Source of the DNA: Aliirhizobium wenxiniae
GTDB lineage: Bacteria; Pseudomonadota; Alphaproteobacteria; Rhizobiales; Rhizobiaceae
NCBI RefSeq assembly: GCF_014201355.1
Contig: NZ_JACHEG010000015.1
Location: 1-64,000, forward strand
Length of the DNA stretch: 64,000 nucleotides
Direction of reading: 5' to 3'
Position numbers and translations under genes: made by a program. Position 1 is the stretch's first letter, and every line of letters begins with the position of its first letter. The notes under the pieces are model-generated. The model had not been told where the DNA came from. It made no database searches and was given only the letters and a program-made list of their open reading frames with translations. Shown piece by piece: positions 46,289 to 55,615 of the stretch.

Positions 46289-46951
46289 TCAAACAGCAAA
46301 CCATTCGGGCTTTCGAACAGGGCTGGCTTCAGAAAGTTCCCGCTTGACGCCTTCCAGATCGAGGTTCGTGCCGTAAACCGGCGTATCCGGTTGCTGGCGC
46401 CACGACTCCGCCAAGCTGCCCACGTCTACGACATCGAAGCCGATATCGTCGATAACCTTGAATAGCTTTGCCTTGCTAGCGGCATCGTCGCCAGAGACCG
46501 GGAGTGCAATCCGGCCGGGCGCGCCGGCCGGTCTGCCGTCGTTCAAAAGGTTCTTCCAATTGATATTGTTGAATGCTTTTAATACCGGACGATTAAGCTG
46601 CGTCTCTACCCATTGGCTTTCCGGTAATCCGTCTTCAATCGCGGCAATCTTACCATCCCGTTCGCGGGGGTAGTAGTTACCCGTATCGACGACCACAACG
46701 CTCAGGTCAACGCCTTCAAACAGGTCATGCGGCAAATCAGGAACCCGGTTTTGTGGGATCGTAACGATTACAATCTCTCCTGAGCGGGCAGCCTCCTTTG
46801 CCGTAACGGCCGTGGCACCCGTTTCCGACGCAAGATCAGCCAGGGTCTCCGGGCCTCTGGAATTTGCGATGAACACTGTATGGCCTGCGTCGGTCAGACG
46901 TCGCGTGAGCGAACCGCCGATATGGCCTGCACCAATAATCCCAATATTCAT
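46289..46951 (-). CDS. NADPH-dependent F420 reductase-like oxidoreductase
   Basis: A 220-residue Rossmann protein with IGIIGAGHIGGSLTRRLTDA, VFIANSRGPETLADLA (NADP-phosphate binding), VVDTGNYYPRERDG and LPVSGDDAASKAKLFKVIDD, matching the NADP oxidoreductase, coenzyme F420-dependent family. Rhizobia are not known for F420, so the acceptor is probably another flavin or the protein acts as a ketopantoate/pyrroline-type reductase. A purine-rich AGGAGGAT region precedes the ATG. Confidence 0.87.
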   Translation of the reverse strand: MNIGIIGAGHIGGSLTRRLTDAGHTVFIANSRGPETLADLASETGATAVTAKEAARSGEIVIVTIPQNRVPDLPHDLFEGVDLSVVVVDTGNYYPRERDGKIAAIEDGLPESQWVETQLNRPVLKAFNNINWKNLLNDGRPAGAPGRIALPVSGDDAASKAKLFKVIDDIGFDVVDVGSLAESWRQQPDTPVYGTNLDLEGVKRELSEASPVRKPEWFAV

Positions 46952-47031
46952 ATCATCCTCCTGAAGGGGCCGCGCGAGGCGGGACGAGGTCTTGTCCCGG
47001 CCCGTTGGCGACAGTATGTGTCAAAATGTGC

Positions 47032-47241
47032 TTAGTCTTCGACTTTGAAACCAGCCTTGATCTCGACCTGGTAGTGCGCCACCGCTCCATCAACGATGTG
47101 CCCTCTGATCTGTCCAACCTCGAACCAGTCAAGGTTCTTGATCGTCACGGAAGCTTTTGCGATCGCTTTCTCGATGGCGTCGGTCACCGAGGTCATTGAG
47201 GTGCCGACCAACTCAACTTTCTTATAAACGTGCTCGGTCAA
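47032..47241 (-). CDS. Dodecin
   Basis: A 69-residue flavin-storage protein. HVYKKVELVGTSMTSVTDAI, EKAIAKASVTIKNLDWFEVG and GAVAHYQVEIKAGFKVED match the dodecin fold, including the Trp (W39) that stacks on flavin and the following Q44 region. Twelve subunits form a shell binding riboflavin or FMN and buffering photo-oxidative damage. It fits the redox and stress content of the neighbourhood. Confidence 0.93.
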   Translation of the reverse strand: MTEHVYKKVELVGTSMTSVTDAIEKAIAKASVTIKNLDWFEVGQIRGHIVDGAVAHYQVEIKAGFKVED

Positions 47242-47409
47242 AGACCAGATCTCCTATTGCTAGGGGGGAAGCCCTACACAAGCCAGCATATAAATCCGGC
47301 GCTTTATGCTCGCCGAATGCGTTACTAAAAGTCGCGGGGGTTTTAGAAAGTTTGGCTAGCAAAATTGTTGCAAGGTGTTTCAAGCCACATCAACGAAAGC
47401 AGGAGAGCA

Positions 47410-47817
47410 ATGACTTATCATCTGGGCCGTGTCATCGATCATGTGCATTTGAGGGTCGCCGATCTCGCGGCCAGCCGAACGTTCTATAGCGCCGTCTGCG
47501 ACGCTCTTCACCTCGGTGACGTTTTTAAAGACGCGGCGGATCACTTCACAATTGACGAAATCTATGTGGACGCAGCCGAGGATTATGTGTCCCGGATCCA
47601 TCTCGCCTTCCAAGCGCGCTCTCGAGACGAAGTTGACGCCTTCTATAGCCGCGCAATCCAAGCGGGTGGCACTTCAAACGGAGCGCCTGGTCTTCGCCCC
47701 TATCACGACAGGTACTACGCGGCTTTTGTACTCGATCCTGACGGAAATAATATTGAGGCCGTCTGTGACGCTCCAAATGCGCGAAGTGCAGATTCCGTTA
47801 CTGTCGAAAGACCTTAA
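47410..47817 (+). CDS. VOC family (glyoxalase/dioxygenase-like) protein
   Basis: A 135-residue vicinal-oxygen-chelate protein with paired beta-alpha-beta-beta-beta modules: IDHVHLRVADLAASRTFYSA (metal His in DHVHL) and YYAAFVLDPDGNNIEAVCDA (metal Glu in NNIEAV). The set His, His/Gln, Glu suggests a divalent metal site. Substrate unknown: glyoxalase, bleomycin-resistance or ring-cleavage activities are all possible. AGGAG marks the ATG at 47410. Confidence 0.85.
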   Translation: MTYHLGRVIDHVHLRVADLAASRTFYSAVCDALHLGDVFKDAADHFTIDEIYVDAAEDYVSRIHLAFQARSRDEVDAFYSRAIQAGGTSNGAPGLRPYHDRYYAAFVLDPDGNNIEAVCDAPNARSADSVTVERP

Positions 47818-47972
47818 ATCGTCTGGAGATGGTCCGACAACTTGGCTTCGTAGTCCCGCCGGAGGCGAGACAGCGAGTAATCTCGCTGTCGGCCCTCATG
47901 TCCGGCACCATGCCAGCCGCCGTGCTTCATGGTCGTCGTGCCGGATGATCGCAGTTCTTGGCTGGTTTTTGT

Positions 47973-49382
47973 TCATGGATGAACTCCAAAGGCGAGGCCA
48001 TAGACAAGACCGGCCAGCGCGCTCGCGGCCAGCACGGGCAGAAGGCCAATCTTGAAGCGAAAGACCGCAACGACGGCGGCCACTGTCAGGAAGAGTGAGG
48101 GGATGTTGACGGAACTCAGCACAGGGATGTCGACCGTCATGCCGAAGCCACTTACTGTTCGGACTTCGGAGAACAAGACATGGAGCGCAAACCAGACGGC
48201 CAGGTTGAGAATGATCCCGACAACCGCGGCGGTGATCGCCGCGAGCGCAGCCGACAGGGCCTTGTTGCGGCGAAGGGATTCCATGAATGGCGCGCCAAGC
48301 AGGATCCATAGGAAGCACGGGACGAACGTCACCCAAGTGGTCAGCAGTCCGCCCAGCGTTCCGGCAAGCAACGGCGATAGTAGCCCTCCCGGCGCACGGT
48401 AGGCGCCCATAAAACCGACGAATTGGGTGACCATGATCAGCGGACCGGGCGTCGTTTCCGCAAGACCGAGACCGTCGAGCATTTCTCCCGGCTTCAACCA
48501 GCCGTAGTGGTTCACCGCTTCCTGAGCGACGTAGGACAAAACTGCGTAGGCGCCGCCAAATGTGACCATCGCCATCTTCGAGAAGAAGACCGAAATGTCG
48601 GAGAAGACACTGTGTTGTCCGAGGAAGACGAATAACAGAGCGATGGGCCCCAACCATGCGACCGCGCCGATGGCCGCCACCTTCAGCAGCCACACTGCGT
48701 TCGGACGTGAATGCTCCGGTACGCCCTCGCCGAGCAGACTATCGGCGTCCGCGACCAGCTTGCCGCTGAACTTTCCATGTCCGCCTCCACCGGAAAAGGC
48801 CCTCCAGCCTGCCTTGCCACCAACGAAGCCAATTAAGCCCGCGATTACAACCACCAGAGGAAACGGCGCCCGGAAGAAGGCGAGTGCAACGAAGGCCGCC
48901 GCCAGCCCACTCATGACGTTGTTCTTCAGCGATCTCCTGCCAATCCGAAGAACGGCGCCGAGCACAATGGCGAGGACAGCCGCCTTCAGACCGAAGAACA
49001 GGGCTTGGACCGGGCCGACATTGCCGAAGATCGCATAGATCCAGCTCAAAGCCATGATCGCGACCGCGCCGGGCAGGACGAACAGCGTGCCGGCGACGAG
49101 TCCGCCCCTGGTCTTGTGCAGCAGCCAGCCGATATAGATTGCAAGCTGCTGGGCCTCTGGGCCCGGCAGCAGCGTGCAGTAGTTCAGGGCGTGGAGGAAC
49201 CGCTCTTCGCCGATCCAGCGCTTCTCCTCGACGATGATCCTCTGCATGACGGCGATCTGGCCGGCGGGACCGCCAAAGCTCAAGGCCGCAACCCGCGCCC
49301 AGACCGTAACCGCCTCGGAGAATGGCAGCGCGTGAGTGCTCGCACCGGACGATCCGATGCCTTCATCAATGAAGGCCCCCAT
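47973..49382 (-). CDS. chrA: Chromate efflux transporter
   Basis: A 469-residue membrane protein with two homologous CHR domains. The first has ALSFGGPAGQIAVMQRIIVE and LNYCTLLPGPEAQQLAIYIG; the second has MVTFGGAYAVLSYVAQEAVN and GLAETTPGPLIMVTQFVGFM. These PGPxxxQ blocks are diagnostic for ChrA, which exports chromate. The ATG at 49382 lies one base after the chrB stop, so the pair is coupled and the longer frame to 49532 is disfavoured. Confidence 0.95.
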   Translation of the reverse strand: MGAFIDEGIGSSGASTHALPFSEAVTVWARVAALSFGGPAGQIAVMQRIIVEEKRWIGEERFLHALNYCTLLPGPEAQQLAIYIGWLLHKTRGGLVAGTLFVLPGAVAIMALSWIYAIFGNVGPVQALFFGLKAAVLAIVLGAVLRIGRRSLKNNVMSGLAAAFVALAFFRAPFPLVVVIAGLIGFVGGKAGWRAFSGGGGHGKFSGKLVADADSLLGEGVPEHSRPNAVWLLKVAAIGAVAWLGPIALLFVFLGQHSVFSDISVFFSKMAMVTFGGAYAVLSYVAQEAVNHYGWLKPGEMLDGLGLAETTPGPLIMVTQFVGFMGAYRAPGGLLSPLLAGTLGGLLTTWVTFVPCFLWILLGAPFMESLRRNKALSAALAAITAAVVGIILNLAVWFALHVLFSEVRTVSGFGMTVDIPVLSSVNIPSLFLTVAAVVAVFRFKIGLLPVLAASALAGLVYGLAFGVHP

Positions 49383-49383
49383 G

Positions 49384-50199
49384 TCACTGCCCCGCCTTGG
49401 AACTTGGCCAGTTGTGCGTCTCACCGGTCGCGTCGCGGCACCATCGGAAGAAGGCGTCGTATAGAAGCATGCCTGCATCCAACTGTTCGAGATCGTCGTT
49501 GTACATGCGCGACAGCCCGAGCGAAGCAGCAAGAAGGCCTGCTACCTCGGGCGCGAGGTCCGGCCGACCCGTATCAGCACCGCGCACGATTGTCGCCAGC
49601 CGGTTCACCGGCTCTGAAGCCAGACCGAATTCCTCGACCATCACGTCGAACGTGCAGAGTTCGCCGCGATGAGACCAGAACACGTTCTCGACGTCGAACG
49701 GCGTCGCGGCGAAGCGGTCGGCGACAAGTTCGACATCGGATGCAGGAACGAACAGGAAGACCGCGGACGGATCGACGAAACGCCGGATCAGCCACGGGCA
49801 GGCGATCCGGTCGATTTTGGGCCGGGAGCGCGACACCCACAGAGTGCGACCCTGGTCATCTCGCGGTAGCTTGTCTGACGGTACGGCAATCCCGCCAAAG
49901 CTGGTCCAGGCCTCAAAGCCTACCTCCAGCACTTCAGAGTCCACGCCCTCATGGCGCAGGTAGGCAGCAACCCCATGGCTCAGCTTGCGCCCGCCCTGGC
50001 AGACAATGACGGCGGGGCCGTGAACACTTTTCGCCCAGATGCCGACATCGGCGTGACTGCGGCGTATGGAGCCGGGCAACAGTCGAGTATCGCGGGCAAA
50101 GTCTTCGTCCGTCCGCACGTCAATCAGGATTGGCGCGTTCGGAGTGCCGAGAATTCGGCTCAGTTTGTCGGGAGATATTTCAAGATATGACGGCATCAC
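49384..50199 (-). CDS. chrB: Rhodanese domain fused to ChrB C-terminal domain
   Basis: A 271-residue two-domain protein. Residues 1-110 are a rhodanese with active-site loop AVIVCQGGRKLSHGVAAYL (Cys nucleophile). Residues 125-265 are the chromate-resistance ChrB C-terminal domain: SRPKIDRIACPWLIRRFVDP, FWSHRGELCTFDVMVEEFGL. Classic ChrB has a different N-terminal part and acts as a chromate-sensing regulator; the rhodanese version may supply sulfane sulfur or reducing power. It directly precedes chrA in one operon. Confidence 0.88.
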   Translation of the reverse strand: MMPSYLEISPDKLSRILGTPNAPILIDVRTDEDFARDTRLLPGSIRRSHADVGIWAKSVHGPAVIVCQGGRKLSHGVAAYLRHEGVDSEVLEVGFEAWTSFGGIAVPSDKLPRDDQGRTLWVSRSRPKIDRIACPWLIRRFVDPSAVFLFVPASDVELVADRFAATPFDVENVFWSHRGELCTFDVMVEEFGLASEPVNRLATIVRGADTGRPDLAPEVAGLLAASLGLSRMYNDDLEQLDAGMLLYDAFFRWCRDATGETHNWPSSKAGQ

Positions 50200-50871
50200 G
50201 CGTCCCTCCGTTGTATCGGCTCAGTGGACGCGACACTTCGGCCGTAGCCTCGTGGGGTGATCGCAACCCCATTCGATGGTTATGAGATCGGGCATCTCGT
50301 CTGTCAACTACTAAAGGTAGGCGGCGGGCTCTGGCGCTGAGAGACTGCCGTTACCATGCCAAGCTCGCGAGGCGACTCTTATCGGAAATATCGGGCTTTA
50401 GGGAATTGGGCTCGGCATCTCACGCTTGGAATAAATTCCGGATCTTCATATCGACACGCTGAAGGTGAACAGCCGGAATTTTCATCGATGACGCTATCCC
50501 TACTGCCAATGCGATTAAACCGCCCGAGCTCGGCGAAAAATCCCTCTGCCGATATGCTATCAGATCGAAACGGCAAATCGCGGCAAAAAGGCTTCCGCAG
50601 TCACGGTGACTGCTCATAGGAAGAACGCGAACCACTAGATCAAGCCTGCAGACTTGTTGTTCCAAATTGCCAATTCACTTATGGGCATTTTATCAGGCAC
50701 TTGACGGAGTCTAGTAGCACGTTGACGGTTCAGCTCCCATCAAGAGCGATTACACACGTACGAAGGGCGAAGACGCTCCGCCCTGGGCCAACTGGTATAA
50801 ATTCAAGCGCCATCATCTCGGAAGGAACCTTGAACCGACCCCAATGAACGAAACGAGCGGAGACGACGGCT
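50200..50871. other. Gene-free stretch upstream of the chromate genes
   Basis: No frame has recognisable protein features. TTGACGG occurs twice near 50700-50730, a possible -35 element, but no gene follows on the plus strand. The chrB promoter should lie near 50200-50330. I see no repeat, hairpin with T-run or RNA gene. Confidence 0.5.
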
Positions 50872-51812
50872 TTAAGTTGGGCTACCTGGCGCGGCGCGCC
50901 CAGCGAACTGCTTCCAGACGGACAAGAGGATGACCGCGGCTGTGCCGATCACGATCCCGACAATTGACTGAACGAAGGATGTGGCCAGCCAAATCGTGAC
51001 TTGTGGGGCAACCACCACGATCTGTTCGACCCTCGATGCAAACGTTTCGATCAGATGCTCTGGCTGATGCCATCCCATGCCGGCCAAGCTGTGCACGATG
51101 ATACTCCCACCCACCCAAAGCATTGCCGCCGTTCCGACGACAGCCAACCCCTTCAAAAGAATGGGTACGCCTTTGACGAGAGCGGTCCCAACGGCTTTCG
51201 CTAGAGGGCCGCCAGCCTTTGTCAGGTGCAGTCCTATATCATCCGCTTTGACGATGAGCGCCACAACACCATAAACTGCTGCGGTGATCAGGATCCCGAC
51301 GGCCGCCAGCACACCGGCTTGCGAATAGATGTTCAGTGTCGAGACGCCCGCCAGCGTCAGCGCCATGATCTCGGCCGACAGGATAAAGTCGGTGCGAATT
51401 GCGCCAGCAACCTTCTGGTTTTCGAGACCCGTTGCGTCGAGTGCCTTCTCGTGAGCTGAACCGTGCTCTGAAACATGAGGGAAAAACGCCTCGTGAAGCT
51501 TCTCCGCGCCTTCAAAGCACAGGTATATGCCGCCGATCATCAGCAGGGGGGTGATGAGCCACGGCGCGAAATATCCAAGCACGAGGCAGATCGGCAGGAG
51601 GATCCGAGCGCGATCTTGCCGATAATCGGAAGCTCACGCGCGGGCGCCAGGCCGACGACATAGGTCGGGGTGACGGCGGTATCGTCGATCACGACGCCCG
51701 CCGCCTTCACACTGGCTTTCGCAGTCTGCGCCGCGACGTCGTCGAGCGAAGCAGCAGCCGCCTTGGCGATGGCTGCAACGTCATCGAGCAATGCGATCAG
51801 TCCGGTGGCCAA
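50872..51812 (-). pseudogene. DUF808 (YedI-like) membrane protein, broken by a small deletion
   Basis: The first part (51812 down to about 51603) has the family start ATGLIALLDDVAAIAKAAAA, then AAGVVIDDTAVTPTYVVGLA and ELPIIGKIALGS. Then the frame changes and resumes as LPICLVLGYFAPWLITPLLM, GGIYLCFEGAEKLHEAFFPH and long membrane helices to the end. About a dozen bases (the usual linker between the two blocks) are missing, and the first frame ends shortly after. DUF808 proteins are inner-membrane proteins of unknown function. The 236-codon second part could only be made from an internal start. Confidence 0.82.
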
Positions 51813-51888
51813 TTTAGCTCCTAAGGCTTCAGTTCATCCGCAGCGTCAGGTAGTGCGCGCTGAAGTGAGGGAAAGGTGCGCAATCATC

Positions 51889-52626
51889 CTACAGCCATCC
51901 TGTCTTCTTGAACCGGTAATAGAGGATCGCGCAGAGCGTCAGAATGACGGCGATCACGACATAGTAGCCGTACTCCGTTTTCAGCTCGGGCATGTGTTCG
52001 AAATTCATCCCATAGATGCCAGCGATCGCGGTTGGCACGGCGAGGATCGCCGCCCAGGCCGCAAGCTGGCGGGTGATGGTCCCCTGGCGTTGCTGTTCCA
52101 GAAGGTTCGAGGCTTCGAACACGGAGGTGATCACTTCCCGTAGGCCCGAGATCATGAACTCGACGCGCCGCACATGGTCGAGCACATCCCGGAAATAGGC
52201 CTTCGCATTCTCATCGATACAGGGCAGTTCCAGGTTTGTCAGCTTCCCGACGACTTCGGCCATCGGACCGAGGATACGCTGGAAGCGGATGACCTGGCGT
52301 CGCATACGGAAAAGCCGCCTGATCTGCTCGCGCTCCAGAAACGAGATCAGCATGTGCTTTTCCATTTCGAGCACCTTGTCCTCCAGCGTCTCGACCATGG
52401 GCAGATAGCCGTCGATGACGAAGTCGATGATGCCATGCAGGACGTAGTCGGGTCCGTGGTCGAGAAGCTTTGGCGACTGTTCGAGCTGCTCCCTCAGTTC
52501 CTTATGTGAACGAGCCGAACCGTGCCGGACCGAAATGTCGCCACGCGCGACGCCCGGTCGAAAAGTCTCTCGCGATGACGAGGCCTCGCTTGGACGGATC
52601 TTGAAGATCGTCTTCTCAATCCTCAT
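51889..52626 (-). CDS. CorA-like Mg2+/Co2+ channel, short at the N-terminus
   Basis: A 245-residue protein, against about 320-330 for CorA. It contains SVRHGSARSHKELREQLEQS, the long stalk helix, FRDVLDHVRRVEFMISGLRE, and both C-terminal membrane helices with the selectivity motif YGMNFEHMPEL. The first 35 residues (IEKTIFKIRPSEASSSRETF) do not resemble CorA, and about 80 residues of the cytoplasmic alpha/beta domain are missing. The pore is intact, but gating by the N-terminal domain should be impaired; it may be a 5'-deleted pseudogene. Confidence 0.8.
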   Translation of the reverse strand: MRIEKTIFKIRPSEASSSRETFRPGVARGDISVRHGSARSHKELREQLEQSPKLLDHGPDYVLHGIIDFVIDGYLPMVETLEDKVLEMEKHMLISFLEREQIRRLFRMRRQVIRFQRILGPMAEVVGKLTNLELPCIDENAKAYFRDVLDHVRRVEFMISGLREVITSVFEASNLLEQQRQGTITRQLAAWAAILAVPTAIAGIYGMNFEHMPELKTEYGYYVVIAVILTLCAILYYRFKKTGWL

Positions 52627-52715
52627 CTAGCGACTACCACCCGAAATCAACGATAGCCGCACCGCGAAATCATTTCGCGTGGTCGCGGCCGTCCGGGTGA
52701 ACGAGGTCGCTCCCC

Positions 52716-53360
52716 ATGACGGGTCGAGCGCCCTCGGTTTGTTCTACCCCTGAGAGCGAGAGCCATTTGCCTGACAAATCCTTGATCATCTTCCTGCATG
52801 GCATCGGTGCGACCGGTGCGCAGCTCATGCCGCTGGCGTCCTCCTGGAGCAACAACCTTCCGGAGACCCGTTTCATCGCGCCGGATGCCCCGATGCATCA
52901 TCGCTATGGACACCAGTGGTTTTCCACGGAGGGGAACCCGCTCGATCCGGCCCGTATCCTCGCCGCGAGACAAGCCTTCGACGAGCTCATCACGGATGCC
53001 GTGCGGCGGGAAGGCTTCGCCGACGCTCAGAACAGGATCGCCTTCGTTGGCGTTTCCCAAGGCGCGATCATGGCACTCGACGCGGTCGCCTCCGGTCGCT
53101 GGAAGGTTGGCGCGCTGGTCGCGTTCTCCGGTCTCCTGCCGCCGCAGCCGGTATCCCCGGCGAGCAAGGGGACGCCCGTCCTTCTGGTCCATGGAGAGAA
53201 CGACACCACCATCCCTCCCATGGCCTCGCGGCTCGCGGCCGCGCAGCTCGGATCAGCCGGCTTCAAAGTCGAGCTGGATGTCGAACGGGGCACCGGACAC
53301 ACGATTTCCAGCACCGGCGCTCAAAAGGCGCTGTCTTTTCTGAAGAGGACCCTGCCGTAG
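52716..53360 (+). CDS. Phospholipase/carboxylesterase family hydrolase
   Basis: A 214-residue alpha/beta hydrolase of the small carboxylesterase group: LIIFLHGIGATGAQLMPLAS (oxyanion hole), nucleophile Ser in AFVGVSQGAIMALD, Asp in VHGENDTTIP and His in GTGHTISSTG. It hydrolyses short acyl esters or lysophospholipids in the cytosol. It is followed after 34 bases by the second HARP-like gene and they probably share a transcript. Confidence 0.9.
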   Translation: MTGRAPSVCSTPESESHLPDKSLIIFLHGIGATGAQLMPLASSWSNNLPETRFIAPDAPMHHRYGHQWFSTEGNPLDPARILAARQAFDELITDAVRREGFADAQNRIAFVGVSQGAIMALDAVASGRWKVGALVAFSGLLPPQPVSPASKGTPVLLVHGENDTTIPPMASRLAAAQLGSAGFKVELDVERGTGHTISSTGAQKALSFLKRTLP

Positions 53361-53394
53361 TAGAACTCGACAGCGGGCGGATCGTTCTTATTCT

Positions 53395-54297
53395 ATGACC
53401 GATGACCACCAGGAACAGGCCGAGGCAGACCGCCCACCGCAGGAGACGGTTACCTTTACGTTCGACCGGATGACCGTCGCGCGTTTCAGGGAGACGTTCC
53501 CAAATGCCAGGTGGAGCGACCGCCTCCAGGCCTGGACGGTGCCCGGAAAGACGGCTCGCAAGCGCATCGACCGATGGCTCACGACGGAAGCCGACCGCCG
53601 GAAACCCTACGAAGAGGAGCGCGGCCGCGATGCTTTCGAGTTTGAGCCGATCCTGAGCCCCTACCTCCAAGTGTTCGCCGGTGGTCTTCGCATAAGGACG
53701 CCCAATTCCAGAACGGTTGTCGATGAGCTGCGTCAGGTGCCATTCGCCCGATGGAATGGTGACGACAAAGTCTGGGAAATCCCGTTTGCGTCATACGACG
53801 ATCTTCAGCACCGTTGGGAGGCGATCGAGGATGCTGCGAAACGGTCAGAGCCCGAAGAACGCCGGAAGCGTGCCGAGGCCCGTAGGGGGACAAAGGAGGA
53901 AGCCAGAGCCAAGCGCCGGGCGACCGAACGAAAGAAACGGAGACTGCCCGTGTCAAGTGACGACTTCCCGCCACTTTGCCGGCCGGTGGCAACAGCAGCG
54001 TATGGGATCGTCGTCATCACCGATGTGTCGGGCCAGATCGTCGATCCGGAAGAGATCGCGGAACATCATCCGGCCGCGACTGAAGAGCACGTGTGGGCCG
54101 GGTGGCGACCCTCTACCCTTGATGAACTCGTCCATACTTGGCCAGCGAGGTCCGAGCCTGGGGAATACGAGCGGCTCCGAGGATGGTGGAACCCGACACT
54201 CGACGAGCTCAGAGAAGCAAAAAGGGCCGCCAAATCCCGCGAACGACGGAAAGCGGAATCCAGGGATGCTGCGCGTCGCGGCGATGACGCTCTTTAG
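53395..54297 (+). CDS. Protein with two HARP-like motifs (paralogue 2)
   Basis: A 300-residue paralogue of the product of 41235-42101, similar over the whole length. Repeat one: DRMTVARFRETFPNARWSDR with QAWTVPGKTARKR; repeat two: RTPNSRTVVDELRQVPFARW with KVWEIPFASYDDL. A basic coiled stretch (PEERRKRAEARRGTKEEARA) and a C-terminal segment with paired Trp motifs (HVWAGWRPSTLDELVHTWPA) follow. HARP-type motifs bind and anneal DNA in SMARCAL1; a DNA-binding role here is inferred. Partners in this locus are an esterase upstream and the mobile element downstream. Confidence 0.62.
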   Translation: MTDDHQEQAEADRPPQETVTFTFDRMTVARFRETFPNARWSDRLQAWTVPGKTARKRIDRWLTTEADRRKPYEEERGRDAFEFEPILSPYLQVFAGGLRIRTPNSRTVVDELRQVPFARWNGDDKVWEIPFASYDDLQHRWEAIEDAAKRSEPEERRKRAEARRGTKEEARAKRRATERKKRRLPVSSDDFPPLCRPVATAAYGIVVITDVSGQIVDPEEIAEHHPAATEEHVWAGWRPSTLDELVHTWPARSEPGEYERLRGWWNPTLDELREAKRAAKSRERRKAESRDAARRGDDAL

Positions 54298-54445
54298 CGA
54301 CTGAAAAATTACTCGGGGCAAATACTTCGCGCCGCGTGGCTAGGTGACTGATTCGCTTGATGATTCGAAGATCGGCGTTTCAGCCGGCCCTAATTTATCC
54401 TCCGGAAGCCTACTTGGCTCTTTTCCGGCAACGGAACAAAAAGAG

Positions 54446-54749
54446 TGTCGCTTGGCACTTAATCGTAAGAATGCGCCCGTTCCGGCTGTCAATGGCACTT
54501 AATTTGAGACTATTCGACACGATTTTCGTGCTGGACGTCTTCCGGTCCGGCGATAACTTTCTGTAATAACAACAATTTTTCATGACGGGTCGATGACAGG
54601 CAGCCATTTTGAGCCAAACGGCGAATCTCACATTAACTGCAAAAGGCGAAGCCGGAATCTCAAATTAAATGCCAAGTCTCAGATCAAGTGTCGGCCTATC
54701 CTGCTGAAATTGTTAGGACAGGAGTCTTACGGTTAAATGCAAAACGACA
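54446..54749 (+). mobile_element. 304-bp non-autonomous element, copy 1 (IS21-like ends)
   Basis: Starts TGTCGCTTGGCACTTAATCG and ends in the near-complement GGTTAAATGCAAAACGACA, so it has imperfect terminal inverted repeats of about 28 bp. Further inward-facing repeats (GGCACTTAATTTGAGA; TCTCACATTAACTGCA) lie inside, the multiple-repeat arrangement of IS21-family ends. No transposase is encoded. A near-identical copy lies at 62732-63034 in the same orientation. No target duplication is visible. A truncated acyl-CoA dehydrogenase begins at its right edge. Confidence 0.75.
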
Positions 54750-55527
54750 GATGCGTGCCGACCTCAAATTCGGCAACGAAGAACAGAAGGAGCGCTTTCT
54801 GCCGCGCCTGGCACCAGGCGAATGGATCGGCAGTTTTGCGCTCACCGAACCGCAGGCAGGCTTGGACGCATCAACCTGAAGACGCGCGCGCGGCGTGATG
54901 GCGACCATTACGTCATCGACGGCGCGAAACAGTTCATCACCTCGGGCAAGAACGGGCAGATGATCATCGTCTTCGCCGTAACTGATCCTGACGCCGGCAA
55001 GAAGGGCATCACCGCCTTCATCGTCCCGACCGATACGCCAGGTTATGAGGTGATCCGTGTCGAGGAAAAGCTCGGCCTCCGTGCATCGGACACCTGCCAG
55101 ATCGCTTTCAACGAAATGCGCATACCGGCGGAACTCAGACTTGGAGAGGAAGGCGAGGGCTATCGCATCGCGCTCGCCACTCTTGAAGGTGGCCGGATCG
55201 GGATTGCCGCCCAGGCTGTCGGCATGGCACAGGCAGCGTTCGAGGCTGCGCGCGATTATGCCCGTGAGCGAAAGGCCTTCGGCAAGGCAATCATCGAGCA
55301 TCAGGCCGTAGCCTTCCGCCTTGCCATGTCTGTCCGAGGCTTCGATGGCCAAACTCTTCGCCTCGGAAATGGCGGAGCGTTTCTGTTCCGATGCGATCCA
55401 GATCCATGGCGGTTACGGCTATATGGCCGACTATCCGGTCAAACGTATCTATCGGGACGTACGCATATGCCGGAATTACGAAGGGACCAGTGACATACAG
55501 CGCATGGTCATTGCCCGTAATCTTTGA
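54750..55527 (+). pseudogene. Acyl-CoA dehydrogenase, 5'-truncated and frameshifted
   Basis: Directly at the element edge codons read [30 protein letters not shown] (FAD/substrate loop). At about 54873 one A is missing and the frame moves to [30 protein letters not shown]. After AFRLA near 55322 about 75 bases including the helix before the catalytic region are gone and another frame continues [40 protein letters not shown]. The N-terminal domain is absent. The gene is clearly dead. Confidence 0.87.
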
Positions 55528-55615
55528 TCCTTGCAGCGGTCGCGATAAACGTCATCGCAGGTGCCGTTCGACCTGTCTTGTGGCAGACACCTGAAAGGAC
55601 GTGGGCGAGGCTCCG

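Noticed and set aside
52647-53192. 181-codon minus-strand frame opposite the carboxylesterase
   Set aside because: Composition is that of an antisense frame, and the plus strand has a complete catalytic triad.
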